Shown here: piece by piece, positions 17,766-27,458 of the stretch
How positions within the stretch are numbered: position 1 is the first letter of the stretch
Layout of the letters: each line of letters begins with the position of its first letter
NCBI RefSeq assembly: GCF_023333595.1
Contig: NZ_JAIQZM010000003.1
Span: 223,358-287,357 of the forward strand
Direction: 5' to 3'
Source of the DNA: Argonema galeatum A003/A1
GTDB taxonomy: Bacteria > Cyanobacteriota > Cyanobacteriia > Cyanobacteriales > Aerosakkonemataceae
DNA length: 64,000 nt
The notes under the pieces: generated by a model
Seen by the model: only the letters and a program-made list of their open reading frames with translations
Databases searched by the model: none
Told to the model about the DNA's origin: nothing
Position numbers and translations under genes: made by a program

Positions 17766-20700
17766 TTAGTTAATTGGAAGGGACACCGTAAAAGTGGTTT
17801 GACCGGGCACGGATTCTACTGAAATGTTACCCTCGTGTTTATCAATAATCTTCTTGACAATATTCAGTCCCAAACCGCTACCTTCTCCTGGAGGTTTTGT
17901 GGTGAAGAATGGATCGAAGATTCGCGACATAATTTTCGGAGCTATTCCCGTGCCGCTATCGGTGATGCCGATCAGTAAGTTGGTATCTTGCTGCCTTACA
18001 TCAATGGTTAAGGTTCCCTTGTTACTCATCGCTTGTAAAGCATTATGGACTAGATTTGTCCAAACTTGATTGAGTTCGTCGGGATAGCACAGAATTGAGG
18101 GCAAGGCCCGATCGTAGTTTCGGATCGTCTCCACACCATGTTTGAGTTGACTTTCATAAAGGGTTAACACAGTTTCAATGCCTTCTATTATATTTGCCTT
18201 TAGCTTGTCTCCAGAATTGTCATAACGAGCATAGTTTTTCAGGGCAAACACTATTTTGGCAGCCCGGTTTGTGGCAGTAGTGATGATTTGCGTGCTTTTT
18301 TGGACGCTGGCAAGTTGGTAGAGGGTGTTTAAAATATCTTCGCTTTTTGGATCTTTTAACAATGGCAAAAATGGTTCGATATTTTCATAAATTCCGATGT
18401 CTACTAGGGTATCGGCAATCGTGTCAGCATTGGTAATGTCGCGATCGGAAAGTTGACTAATTAAAGCGCGTTTAAAAGCTCGTTTTTCTTTGGTTGAAAA
18501 TGTAGTGACTTGTTTATTTAAATTTTGCAGCAAGGCAAAGAAGTCTTGCTGACGTTGTGGAGAAAGTTGTTGAAAAAATGCGGGTAATTTTTCTAGGTAT
18601 AAAGTCATGAACTCGGCAATATTCTCAACGGATGAGCGAATAGCTCCCAAGGGAGTATTGATTTCGTGGGCAACACCAGCAACCAGTTGACCTAAAGCTG
18701 CCATTTTTTCGGATTGGATTAGTTCTTCTTGGGTGGCTTGCAGGTGTTCCAGTGTTTGAGAGAGTTCTTGAGTGCGTTCTGCGACTTGAATTTCTAAGTT
18801 GCGATTGTATTCAGCTAATAACTTTTCGGCTTGTTTGCGTTCGGTGATGTCTTGAAAGGCTGCAAGTGCATAAGTTATATTGCCTTCTGCATCATAGATC
18901 GGTGTTCCCCAAACTTCTAGGGGGATAATCTTGTTTCCTTGGTGAATTTCCAGATCGTCAACTGTCGCACTTTCTCCTTGCAATGCCCGAATTGTAACAT
19001 TGCGCTCATTGGGAAAAGGTCGATCGCTTCCGGCGAGATAGGCTTGATAAACTTCTGCTAATTGTTCGCCTGTGGCATTATTTACTACTCCTTTGCCCAG
19101 GATCTGCTGTGCGGTTTGATTGGCATAGCAGGGTTCACCGCCTGCATCCGCCACAAATACGCCCACTGGGATAGCTTCTAGAAATTGAGTCAGCCGACTC
19201 TTGCTTTCGCGGACTTCTGCGTAGAGTTTGGCATTGGCGATCGCGATCGCTGCTTGACCAGATAACAGTTGCAGGACTTCCAATCTGTCAGGGGTAAAAG
19301 CTCCGGCAATCAAATTATTTTCTAGATAAACAATGCCGCTGAGTTGACCCTGATTCATCAGAGTAGCACACAAAATAGATTTAGTCTGATGTTTTTTGAT
19401 GTAGGAGTCATTGGTAAAATTTCCCTCACTCATGGCATCATTCAAAACCACAGATTCCTTCGTGCGGATAACGTAGTTGATTATGGATACGGGTAGGTAG
19501 TTATCAATAGGAATTGACTGCAAAACGGCGATACGATCGGAATCCACTGCACCCGATGCTTGAATCAGCAGTTTTTCCCCATCCTCTACCGGGGAATTTA
19601 AAATTAAGTATCCAACTTGCGCCCCCGCATTTTCGATGAGAATTTTCATCAATTTAGCGAGTAATTTATCCAGCACCATTTCGCCGGAAATCGCTTGCGA
19701 TGCTTTCATAACTGTAGCTAAATCCAAAACTTCGCCTGACTTACTGCCAGTTGAGGTAGTGCTAGTTATCGTGCCCGTGTCTGGAATCCTTCTCGCTGCC
19801 CCAATGCGCCTGAGTAACTGCGGGTAATTTGACTCTAAATGCTTGATTTTTGCCGCCGCTCCCCAGCGAGAATAGCAGTAGTAGGCATCAGTCATATAAA
19901 CTTGGGCGATTTTTTCTTTGCCCCATGAAAGGTAGAATTTCGCAGCTAGTTCGTTGGCAAGGGCTTCTTCGTTGATATACTCATTTTGTTTGGCTTCAGC
20001 AATGGCCCGATCGTACATCTCTAGGGCTTCCACATATTGACCGAGTACCCGATGTCGTTCGGCTTCCACTAGATAAAATTTGTGTAAGTGATTCATGGGA
20101 GCATAATGCGCCCATTTCTGCATCTTTTCCTGGTTAGTTATTACCTGTTCTATTAGGGTTTGTTGTGCGGATTTCTCGACACTAGCATACAAGCCCAGCC
20201 TTGCTAAAGAATCATAGAAATGGAAGACAGGAACAGCTAGCATTCCAGTCACGCTGTCTAAATATTCTGCTGCTTTGGCCGCATTTTCAACCGCTTGAGA
20301 ATATTCGTAAAACAGATAACTTAAAATCAGCTTATTTAAATATAAATTGTTAAGTGATAGGCGGTCATTCGCCGCTAAAAGCTCTTGCAATAATTGTTCT
20401 TCATTGTAAACTTCGCCAATTAAGACACTGGGATTTGGAGTTTGGTAAATCAAATTCAAAACAGCTTGATGAAAAACATCCATTTTTTGTCTAATTTGAC
20501 CTATATCGCCACTGTATTTAGCAGAAGTATTAACAAGATAGTTCAATTCTTTACCGATAAAATATGAATGTTGAAAATTCACAGCTGCACAATAACCAGC
20601 CCATTCAAACTCTCCGGTTGTTAGTCCTGTTTGATAACCTAATTCTAAATAAATTAATGTTGAAGCGACAGATTCTTTCCAATGATATATATGTCCTGCA

Positions 20701-23700
20701 ACCGCTTCAAATGTCATAGCTTTAAGTGAATTCTCATTGAATAGCGACAATACATTTAAAGCTAACTTGCCAAATTTATAACCAGATTCAATGTCGAATA
20801 CTACTCCGCACAAAATTGCTCCGTAAGTAGCATAAGCATAGCTAGACCAAGGCGCATTTCCATATTTAATAGATAGATTAACTTCTTCGCAGACAATTAA
20901 CGTAAACATTGGAGGAGCTACCATATAGGCAGCAGGAGCTATCCTCGCTAGGATACGCATAGCTGCTAACTTTTCTGGATCGGTCATTTTTGGCAGGTGA
21001 ATTAATCGATCGATCTGCCTCCCGTTCAAATTTGAAATTGTTTCTGAGAGTTTTCCATGAAGATCGGATAAGCTAGGTTGTTCGTTCAAATTTATACCCA
21101 ATAATTTCACAACTTGTAGCCCAATTTTGAGTACTTCTAGCAATCTGGCTTTTACTTGATAAGCTTGCATTTTGACTTCATACACTTTCACGCGATCGAG
21201 CAAAGTTTTTGCTTGTTGCAGCACCACTTCTACCAGTGTCTCCATCTGCTCAAAGTCACCCGATAAATATGCCGCCTCCGCTGCTAATTCATAAAGTGCC
21301 AGGGTCATGTTATACTGTGTTTGCCAGCTATCTTGTGCTAAAAGCTCTCGCCCCAAATTAAAATACCTGCTTGCCGCCCCATAAGCTGTCGCTGCTTTGG
21401 CTTTCTGACCTGCGATCGTATTCAGTCTGGCAATTTCATCTCTTTCTTCTTGACTGATATGCAGAGATGTTAAATTTAACGTTTCTACAACGCCAAGATT
21501 GAGATGATCCACAATTTTAAATATCCGATCTGATAACGCCTCTGGCTCAGTATTCCGCCACAGCAAGCGACCTATTTGCAAATGAACTGCTTTTTTCGGC
21601 TTTTTATCGCTCAAAGCATATGCCGCTTGTTGGACGCGATCGTGCAGGAATTTATAATTTTGAATTAGCAGTCGATCGTCTAATTCTGATGTCGGCAGGA
21701 TAAACCCAGACTGAACAGCCGTAACTAGGTCAGTAAAAATTTGCGTGGGTAATTTTTCACAGATGATAGAAAGGGTATTTAAGTCAAAAAATGCGCCCAC
21801 ACAAGCCGCCAAGCTTAGCACCTCCTGCGTTGTTTCTGGCAATTTCTGCAACTTACCTATCATCAACTCCACCACATTGTCTGTGATTCCCTTCGCCTCA
21901 ATTTCTGCAATATCCCATTGCCAGCAGTGACGTTCAAAATCAAATGCGATCAGGTTTGCGGCGTACAGAGTTTTCAGAAATTCGTTGACAAAGAACGGAT
22001 TGCCAAGAGTTTTCCGCACTACCAATTCTGCCAAGGGTTTTACTGAGTTAGGATCGCTGTGCAATGTGTCGGCAATCAAGTGGCTAATATGCTCTACGTC
22101 TAAAGGAGTTAAGGTAATAAAATTGACACTTTCTCCTTTCTGTTGTAACTCATCAAGCATTACGATCAACGGATGGGAAGCGTTGACTTCGTTATCGCGA
22201 TAAGCCCCTATTAAAAATAGGTATGACCTATTCGCATCTGCGATCATTAGCTCAATTAACTTCAGAGATGCTCCGTCTGCCCACTGTAAATCGTCTAGAA
22301 ATATAACTAATGGATGTTCTTTGGCACAAAATGCCCGGATAAAGTTTTGGAAAACAAGATTAAAGCGATTTTGCGATTCTTGCGGCCTTAATTCTGGTAC
22401 GTCTGGCTGCTTGCCCACAATCAATTCCACTTCGGGAATTACATCTATAATTACTCTACCTTGCTGGCCGAAAGCAGCTAGGAGTTTGTCTCGCCATTGC
22501 TTTAGCTGTGCTTCGCTTTCAGTTAAGAGTTGCTTCACCAATCCCTCAAAGGCGACTACTACAGCAGAATAAGGAATATTGCGTTGAAATTGATCGAATT
22601 TACCTGAAATGAAATAGCCGCGCTTTTCTGTAATCGGTTTGTAAATTTCGGCTACCAGGGATGATTTACCGATACCGGAATAACCCGCTATCAGCATCAT
22701 TTCGATTTTGGATTTTGGATTTTGGATTGGGGAATGGGCAATTTCTACAACTGATTTGTTCTGGGGAGACGCTACGCGATCGAAAGCTTTGAGGAGATCT
22801 TTAACTTCTGCTTCACGTCCATAAAGTTTTTGAGGAATAAGAAACTTGTCGGAAATATCTTGTGTACCCAGAGTCAAATCTGATATATTCCCATGACGCT
22901 GTAATTGAGTCAAACATTTTTCCAAATCGGCTTTAATTCCCCAGGCACTTTGGTATCGTTCTTCTGCCGTTTTCTCCATCATTTTCATCACAAGATCTGA
23001 CACAGCTTTGGGAATATCGCTATTTAATTCATGGGGGGTAATTGGCTGTTTAGCAATATGACAATGCACCAATTCTAGGGCGTCGGTGGTAATAAACGGC
23101 AATTGTCCCGTGAGCATTTCGTAGAAGGTGACACCGAGGGAATAAAAGTCGGTGCGGTAATCTAGAAAACGGTTCATTCTCCCTGTCTGTTCGGGAGATA
23201 TATATGCCAAGGTGCCTTCTAAAACATTGGGATTTTTGAGTGTAGGATTTTCGCGGGTTAAGACGGTGGAAATACCAAAGTCGATAATTTTGAGTTGCCC
23301 GGTTTCTGGGTGAAGAACTAAATTGGATGGGTTAATATCTTTGTGGATTATATTGGCTGTGTGAACATGGCCTAAACTATGAGCAATAGCAATAGCGATC
23401 GCTAAAAATTCAGCTATGTTAAATTTCCGGCTATTCATCAATATTTTCAAAGATTCGCCGCCAAAATCTTCAAAGATAATGACGAGAGTATTCTGATAGT
23501 TTTCTAAACCATAAGCTTTGATGATGCCATGAATATTCAGGTTGGAGGCGAGTTCATACTCTTGCTTATATCTGCGGATCTCCTCTGGGGTGGGATAGTC
23601 TTGTTTCAGCACTTTGAGGATAACAGGTTGGTTATCCTTCTGAAGGATGCCTCGATAAACTTCGGAGTTAGGACTGTCATAGATTTTGGCTGTAACTGCA

Positions 23701-23720
23701 ATGCCGGGAAGGTTAAGCAT
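17766..23720 (-). CDS. dual Ser/Thr-His kinase with AAA-ATPase core (HstK type)
   Basis: 1984 residues. Domains: a eukaryotic-type kinase (1-270) with Lys36 in ILKVLK, catalytic Asp128 in HKDINPSN and IDFGIS; a predicted ATPase with Walker A SGIGKSS (Lys352) and a Walker B-like LVIFLDDLQWADG; about 600 residues of TPR-like helices; GAF (about 1340-1500); PAS (about 1510-1625); and HisKA/HATPase with His1685 in AHEINTPLG, DSGTGI and GEGSGLGL. This is the architecture of the HstK-like kinases of filamentous cyanobacteria, so Ser/Thr and His phosphorylation activities are both expected. It is the first gene of the four-gene signalling operon. No membrane segment. Confidence 0.92.
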   Translation of the reverse strand: MLNLPGIAVTAKIYDSPNSEVYRGILQKDNQPVILKVLKQDYPTPEEIRRYKQEYELASNLNIHGIIKAYGLENYQNTLVIIFEDFGGESLKILMNSRKFNIAEFLAIAIAIAHSLGHVHTANIIHKDINPSNLVLHPETGQLKIIDFGISTVLTRENPTLKNPNVLEGTLAYISPEQTGRMNRFLDYRTDFYSLGVTFYEMLTGQLPFITTDALELVHCHIAKQPITPHELNSDIPKAVSDLVMKMMEKTAEERYQSAWGIKADLEKCLTQLQRHGNISDLTLGTQDISDKFLIPQKLYGREAEVKDLLKAFDRVASPQNKSVVEIAHSPIQNPKSKIEMMLIAGYSGIGKSSLVAEIYKPITEKRGYFISGKFDQFQRNIPYSAVVVAFEGLVKQLLTESEAQLKQWRDKLLAAFGQQGRVIIDVIPEVELIVGKQPDVPELRPQESQNRFNLVFQNFIRAFCAKEHPLVIFLDDLQWADGASLKLIELMIADANRSYLFLIGAYRDNEVNASHPLIVMLDELQQKGESVNFITLTPLDVEHISHLIADTLHSDPNSVKPLAELVVRKTLGNPFFVNEFLKTLYAANLIAFDFERHCWQWDIAEIEAKGITDNVVELMIGKLQKLPETTQEVLSLAACVGAFFDLNTLSIICEKLPTQIFTDLVTAVQSGFILPTSELDDRLLIQNYKFLHDRVQQAAYALSDKKPKKAVHLQIGRLLWRNTEPEALSDRIFKIVDHLNLGVVETLNLTSLHISQEERDEIARLNTIAGQKAKAATAYGAASRYFNLGRELLAQDSWQTQYNMTLALYELAAEAAYLSGDFEQMETLVEVVLQQAKTLLDRVKVYEVKMQAYQVKARLLEVLKIGLQVVKLLGINLNEQPSLSDLHGKLSETISNLNGRQIDRLIHLPKMTDPEKLAAMRILARIAPAAYMVAPPMFTLIVCEEVNLSIKYGNAPWSSYAYATYGAILCGVVFDIESGYKFGKLALNVLSLFNENSLKAMTFEAVAGHIYHWKESVASTLIYLELGYQTGLTTGEFEWAGYCAAVNFQHSYFIGKELNYLVNTSAKYSGDIGQIRQKMDVFHQAVLNLIYQTPNPSVLIGEVYNEEQLLQELLAANDRLSLNNLYLNKLILSYLFYEYSQAVENAAKAAEYLDSVTGMLAVPVFHFYDSLARLGLYASVEKSAQQTLIEQVITNQEKMQKWAHYAPMNHLHKFYLVEAERHRVLGQYVEALEMYDRAIAEAKQNEYINEEALANELAAKFYLSWGKEKIAQVYMTDAYYCYSRWGAAAKIKHLESNYPQLLRRIGAARRIPDTGTITSTTSTGSKSGEVLDLATVMKASQAISGEMVLDKLLAKLMKILIENAGAQVGYLILNSPVEDGEKLLIQASGAVDSDRIAVLQSIPIDNYLPVSIINYVIRTKESVVLNDAMSEGNFTNDSYIKKHQTKSILCATLMNQGQLSGIVYLENNLIAGAFTPDRLEVLQLLSGQAAIAIANAKLYAEVRESKSRLTQFLEAIPVGVFVADAGGEPCYANQTAQQILGKGVVNNATGEQLAEVYQAYLAGSDRPFPNERNVTIRALQGESATVDDLEIHQGNKIIPLEVWGTPIYDAEGNITYALAAFQDITERKQAEKLLAEYNRNLEIQVAERTQELSQTLEHLQATQEELIQSEKMAALGQLVAGVAHEINTPLGAIRSSVENIAEFMTLYLEKLPAFFQQLSPQRQQDFFALLQNLNKQVTTFSTKEKRAFKRALISQLSDRDITNADTIADTLVDIGIYENIEPFLPLLKDPKSEDILNTLYQLASVQKSTQIITTATNRAAKIVFALKNYARYDNSGDKLKANIIEGIETVLTLYESQLKHGVETIRNYDRALPSILCYPDELNQVWTNLVHNALQAMSNKGTLTIDVRQQDTNLLIGITDSGTGIAPKIMSRIFDPFFTTKPPGEGSGLGLNIVKKIIDKHEGNISVESVPGQTTFTVSLPIN

Positions 23721-24149
23721 AGTTAAGTTCTATGTATTTAGGGATTAAGTCGTCTGTAAAATTGCACCCATCCTTCATAAGAAGGATAACGCCTTCCGCA
23801 AAATCTGGCAGCAACAGCCGACGCTGGCATTGCGTTTAAAGCTTATGGGCGCGTTGCAATACATCCTACAGATAGATTTATAGCATAGAGAACAAAAAAG
23901 GTTGGGTTGAGGTAACGAAATATAACGCGGCTCTAAGCTTTGTTGGGTTTCGCTATGGCTCAACCCAACCTACAATTCTTAAGTTCCAGTAGGAGTAAAA
24001 CCCACATCTACAACATTTGGGTATATGATTAAATATCAAGAATTACCATAGCCGTCCAACCGTCATCAGTTTTTTCCAATTGAAAACGATGTAAAGTAAG
24101 AGATTTTAGATTGAATTATGCTAGAGAAACAACGGAGTTAGACGTAATT
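23721..24149. other. intergenic region between divergent genes, with repeat
   Basis: About 430 bases between the divergent HstK operon and the GAF protein gene. The middle (23900-23973) is a GTTGGGTTGAGG...CTCAACCCAACCTAC inverted repeat of the same family as 10585-10660. Promoters for both directions must lie here, but none can be assigned with confidence. A 62-codon minus-strand frame (23775-23963) runs through the repeat and looks non-coding. Confidence 0.5.
23900..23973. repeat. GTTGGGTTTCG hairpin repeat
   Basis: GTTGGGTTGAGG at the left and GTTGGGTTTCG...CTCAACCCAACCTAC at the right form an inverted repeat. Compare the copies at 10585 and 41307. Confidence 0.65.
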
Positions 24150-24683
24150 ATGACAGACCAAACTCTACCGACAGTTCTGGAGAAAATTTTGAGCGACAGC
24201 AGTACGCCAGATGCTGTTTTTTCTGCCTTGCTGCCAGCTTTGGGCGAGGTGTTAAAATGCGATCGCATCTTCCTTTATTTGTACAATCCACAAAAGCAGC
24301 TTGGCAAAGTAGCTTACTGCTGGCGTCGCAGTCCTGAGTATCCCGATGTCACAGAGTTTAATTGGAAAAAAGAACCGGCATCATTGCCCCTTGAAGACCC
24401 CCTGTTTGCGGCAGCATTACGTACCGAACCATCTGTTTTTGTTGAGGATGTCGAGACAGCTAGCCCCAAAGTCGTCAACAAAGATTTTGAACAAAAAAAC
24501 TTTGGGCATAGAGCATTAGTTCACGCTCACCTGTGCCAGGATGGTTTATTGTGGGGGATTTTGCAACCCTGTGTCTTCGGTCAACCAAGGGTGTGGACTG
24601 AGTTCGATCGCTTTGTGATTGCCACAATTACAGAAAAGATCGCACCCTTAGCTGTTACTTATATCAAAACGACTCACTTCTAA
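24150..24683 (+). CDS. GAF domain protein
   Basis: 177 residues from ATG 24150 (MTDQTLPTVLEKIL). Nearly the whole protein is one GAF domain: ALGEVLKCDRIFLYLYNP, the middle TEPSVFVEDVE and the C-terminal LWGILQPC. The segment CDRIFLYLY followed by the late conserved LW is typical of cyanobacterial GAF sensors. There is no conserved chromophore-cysteine motif, so a bilin-binding role is not supported. No output domain is present; it may bind a small ligand and act through a partner kinase. An upstream TTG at 24111 is open but lacks a ribosome-binding site; GGAG precedes the chosen ATG. Confidence 0.8.
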   Translation: MTDQTLPTVLEKILSDSSTPDAVFSALLPALGEVLKCDRIFLYLYNPQKQLGKVAYCWRRSPEYPDVTEFNWKKEPASLPLEDPLFAAALRTEPSVFVEDVETASPKVVNKDFEQKNFGHRALVHAHLCQDGLLWGILQPCVFGQPRVWTEFDRFVIATITEKIAPLAVTYIKTTHF

Positions 24684-24798
24684 TATTTATAAAATGTTTT
24701 TCTGTGGACTACTTGTTTCGATAAACTATCGCCAAACAAGTTACAGTTCCACAGCTAATCAAACTTATCAAACTTCCATTCTAGTAGATTATAGGTTA

Positions 24799-25818
24799 TT
24801 AAAATTTGAACGGTTGGGGAACAGTAACGGGCACTCCACCTTGTTCTAATGATTCTGTCAACGCACGGAGAATTTGGACTAAATGAGCGCCAACCCAACC
24901 CGAAGAAACAGTTGAGGTTGTGTTCTGGCTAACACAATCAAGAAAGTGTTCGCAAACTCGTTTTAGAGGTTCTCCTGGTTCGACATTCACGACTTCATGG
25001 CTTTGATTCATAGGAGTAAATCGGTTGCCGCTTTGCTCCAAACTGCCATGCTGTATAGTCAGAGGTGATTCTGTCGATAACTCGTCAAAGATCAAAGTCC
25101 CCTGACTGCCTACGACTCCCAGACGCCGCTGTTTATCGGGATTGAACCAGCACAAATGGATATATGCTTGAAATCCGCTGGGGTAGGTAAGCGTCACCCA
25201 AACCAAGTCGGCTAAACCGCTTTGCAGCCAGACGTTGCCAGTAGCTTGCACTTTTATTGGCGTTTCCCCTAGCCAGGTGTTGAAAATGGCGATATCGTGG
25301 ATGGCTAAATCCCACATGGCATCGACATCCGGGCGCACGGGGCCAAGGTGGGTTCGGGTGGCGTAACCATAGCGCAAGTCTCCGAGTATTCCCTTTTGGA
25401 TGACGGCTTTTCCGCCAATTACGGCGGGATGGAATAGATAGGTGTGGTCTACCACAAGTTGCCGGTGCTGTTGTTCTGCTAAACGGCAAAGTTCCAGGGA
25501 CTCGGCTGGGTATAGGGTTAAAGGTTTTTCTGCTAGGACGTGGTAGCCTTGCTGGAGGGCGTCAGCGATTAAGGTGTAGTGGCTGGAGGCTGGGGTGACG
25601 ATCGCAACAGCGTCCAGTTCCGGCAATTCTCGCACTTGGGCCCAATCGGTTGCCAGAAGTACGCTCTCATCGAACTGATAACGCGATCGCAAAGCTGCCA
25701 ATCTCTCCGGATTGGGGTCTACCACCGCCACTAAACGCGCTTGGGGATTTTCTAAGAAGTTTCGCACCAGATGGACACCCCACCGCCCAGCCCCTAATAC
25801 AGCAATTTTTATTGTCAT
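24799..25818 (-). CDS. Gfo/Idh/MocA family NAD(P)-dependent oxidoreductase
   Basis: 339 residues. The N-terminal Rossmann domain opens IKIAVLGAGRWGVHLVRNF, followed by the substrate/cofactor block VLAEKPLT (catalytic Lys in EKP) and the C-terminal-domain signature MWDLAIHDIAIFNTWLG, with the His typical of inositol dehydrogenase relatives. It is full length for the family. Substrates are usually sugars, inositols or nucleotide-sugars; none is indicated by neighbours here. It is monocistronic, convergent with the GAF gene, and separated from rnc by a repeat-containing gap. Confidence 0.88.
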   Translation of the reverse strand: MTIKIAVLGAGRWGVHLVRNFLENPQARLVAVVDPNPERLAALRSRYQFDESVLLATDWAQVRELPELDAVAIVTPASSHYTLIADALQQGYHVLAEKPLTLYPAESLELCRLAEQQHRQLVVDHTYLFHPAVIGGKAVIQKGILGDLRYGYATRTHLGPVRPDVDAMWDLAIHDIAIFNTWLGETPIKVQATGNVWLQSGLADLVWVTLTYPSGFQAYIHLCWFNPDKQRRLGVVGSQGTLIFDELSTESPLTIQHGSLEQSGNRFTPMNQSHEVVNVEPGEPLKRVCEHFLDCVSQNTTSTVSSGWVGAHLVQILRALTESLEQGGVPVTVPQPFKF

Positions 25819-26015
25819 TGGTTATTTGTTATTGCAAAAGGGAAGATTTTAGATAAAGTAGAAGAATTGAGAAATCCAACAACGTTGCTACGCTTTTATT
25901 AGTTTGTCGTCATTCATCCCTGCCTAAAATGTGGTTTTTTTGATAGTATTTTTAGGTAGGGACTTCTGACGACATTTCTGTTAAATCTGAAATTTTAACT
26001 CTGAAATCTGAAATT
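25819..26015. other. intergenic region with no recognised element
   Basis: Together with the adjoining MITE at 26016-26180 this is a 361-base gap without genes. This half is AT-rich (GATTTTAG, TTAAATCTGAAATTTTAACT) with short TCTGAAATT direct repeats near 25986-26015. I see no gene, terminator or promoter that can be supported. Confidence 0.4.
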
Positions 26016-26180
26016 ATATCGTGTCCGGTTGCATCGTTAGTACATGAGTGAGATCGTCAAATTGTCTGTTGTCATCGTTGGTTAAATTTTTACCGCAGAT
26101 GAAGACAGATGAACGCAGATAAACGCAGATAAGAATAATCGCACGTTTTTTTAGGTAACCAATGCGTAAGGACATGATAT
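26016..26180. repeat. MITE-like element, copy 1 (ATATC[A/G]TGTCC ends)
   Basis: A 165-bp element with terminal inverted repeats: left ATATCGTGTCCGGTTGCATC, right complement ATATCATGTCCTTACGCATT. Inside are GAACGCAGATAAACGCAGAT repeats. An inverted copy is at 60028-60189, and a third element with the same ends at 41263-41412. The right end abuts the TAA stop codon of rnc. No coding capacity, so any movement would need a transposase acting in trans. Confidence 0.82.
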
Positions 26181-26902
26181 TATTCATTTGACATTTGAAT
26201 TTTTGATTGCTCAAAAGCAACTTTTGCAGCAGCTTGTTCGGCAGCTTTTTTCGATCCTCCTTCTCCCGTTCCCCAGGTTTGTCCCAGTACTTTGACAACT
26301 GCGGTGAACATTTGGGGATTACCTCGAATTGGCTTCATTTCCTTAACTTCATATTCGGGTAAAACCTTGTAGTAGCTCTGGGTAAGTTCCTGGAGGGCTG
26401 CTTTATAATTATGACGGGCTGGGTCGCTGCGAATTTCTGTGGCTAATTGTTTAAAGTGGGTATCTAACCAAGGTAGCACTAATTCCAAAGTGTGGGTACT
26501 TAGGTAGAGAGCGCCCAACACAGCTTCTAAAGCGTCTGCCAGCCTAGTTTCCCGTCCGGCAATGTCTCCCGCCGCACTCCGATCGAGCAGTAGGTATGCC
26601 TCTAATCCATAACTATCGGCTATTTGTGCCAGGATGCGATCGCTCACCAATTCCGCCCGAATCCCCGAAAACTCACCTACACTACAGTCGGGATAAGTTT
26701 CCCATAAAAATTCCGCTGCCGCCAGCCGCACCACGGCATCTCCCACAAACTCTAGCTGTTCGTAGTTAGCCTCTGCCGAAAAAGTCGGATGAGTTAGCGC
26801 CAAGTCCAGTAGGTGCCACTGAACTGGTACTTTTTCAGGTAGTCCAAGCTTTTGCAGCAAGCTTTGGAGTTGCTTTTGACGGCGGGGGTAGGTGAGATTC
26901 AT
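26180..26902 (-). CDS. rnc: ribonuclease III
   Basis: 240 residues. The RNase III catalytic domain has the signature NYEQLEFVGDAVVRLAAAEF (acidic metal ligands Glu and Asp) and the second acidic block RLADALEAVLGALYL. The C-terminal double-stranded RNA-binding domain runs from YKAALQEL to the end, with GGSKKAAEQAAAKVAF contacting RNA. It cleaves double-stranded RNA in rRNA and mRNA processing. It lies directly downstream of the RNase P RNA gene on the same strand. The stop codon TAA coincides with the terminal base of a MITE, so the last residues may have been affected by its insertion. Confidence 0.92.
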   Translation of the reverse strand: MNLTYPRRQKQLQSLLQKLGLPEKVPVQWHLLDLALTHPTFSAEANYEQLEFVGDAVVRLAAAEFLWETYPDCSVGEFSGIRAELVSDRILAQIADSYGLEAYLLLDRSAAGDIAGRETRLADALEAVLGALYLSTHTLELVLPWLDTHFKQLATEIRSDPARHNYKAALQELTQSYYKVLPEYEVKEMKPIRGNPQMFTAVVKVLGQTWGTGEGGSKKAAEQAAAKVAFEQSKIQMSNE

Positions 26903-26939
26903 GGTCGGGAGGCAGACTTCTTTAAAAAAGAAAAGAGAG

Positions 26940-27367
26940 GAAGAGAGTCGGACATAAGCCGGGTTCTGTTTTCAAGGCCCACGTGGAGCTTTGAAGGCGG
27001 TTATCTATCTGGGACGCCTGTTACCAGACGCCTCTAGCGGTACACAATAAGCGGAACGGGTAAAAGACCAACCGTAGTTCCTCCGACCTTGCTCCCAACC
27101 GGGGTTTACCGAGCCAACGCCTCTCGACGCTGCTGGTGCGCTCTTACCGCACCTTTGCACCCTTACCCCTAGCAAATCAAAAGTAAAAAGTTTTATTTTT
27201 GACTTTTGACTTTTGACTTTTGACTTTCTAGGGGCGGTATCTTTCTGTGGCACTATCCTCACGGTCACCCGCACTGGGCGTTATCCAGCAAGTTTGGTCT
27301 TTCGGGAGCCCGGACTTTCCTCAGACTAGCTCTCGCTAGTCCGCAACTGCCTGCGCCTACTCTCTTC
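26940..27367 (-). ncRNA. rnpB: RNase P RNA (bacterial class A)
   Basis: On the minus strand the RNA begins GAAGAGAGTAGGCGCAGGC, continues with the universally conserved AGGAAAGTCCGGGCTCCC-type P4 5' block near 27320, and ends with CCCGGCTTATGTCCGACTC, the pairing 3' block. Inside are GGTAAGGGTGCAAAGGTGCGGTAAGAGC-like and GGTAAACCCC blocks typical of class A. Length is about 428 nt. A heptamer repeat tract is inserted in the P12 region. The gene precedes rnc by about 40 bases. Ends are approximate. Confidence 0.93.
27197..27224. repeat. short tandem heptamer repeat (TTTTGAC x4) inside rnpB
   Basis: Four perfect consecutive TTTTGAC units. A reverse-complementary stretch (AAAGTAAAAAG) lies just upstream at 27180-27190, so the insert can fold back and lengthen a stem. 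Short tandemly repeated heptamers in rnpB are known from some filamentous cyanobacteria. Confidence 0.85.
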
Positions 27368-27458
27368 CCTTATCATTTTAGATTGTGAATTTTAAATTTT
27401 AGATTTTAGATTAGGAATTTGGATATGGGGCAGAGAGGATGAGATCTGTTTGTTTTTC

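Noticed and set aside
24150..24683. Phytochrome or cyanobacteriochrome assignment for the GAF protein
   Set aside because: No conserved chromophore-attachment Cys-His motif and no kinase domain.
27197..27224. CRISPR array
   Set aside because: The heptamers are contiguous with no spacers and lie in rnpB. No repeat-spacer pattern was seen anywhere in the window.
27005..27274. 89-codon minus-strand frame
   Set aside because: It lies entirely inside the RNase P RNA gene.
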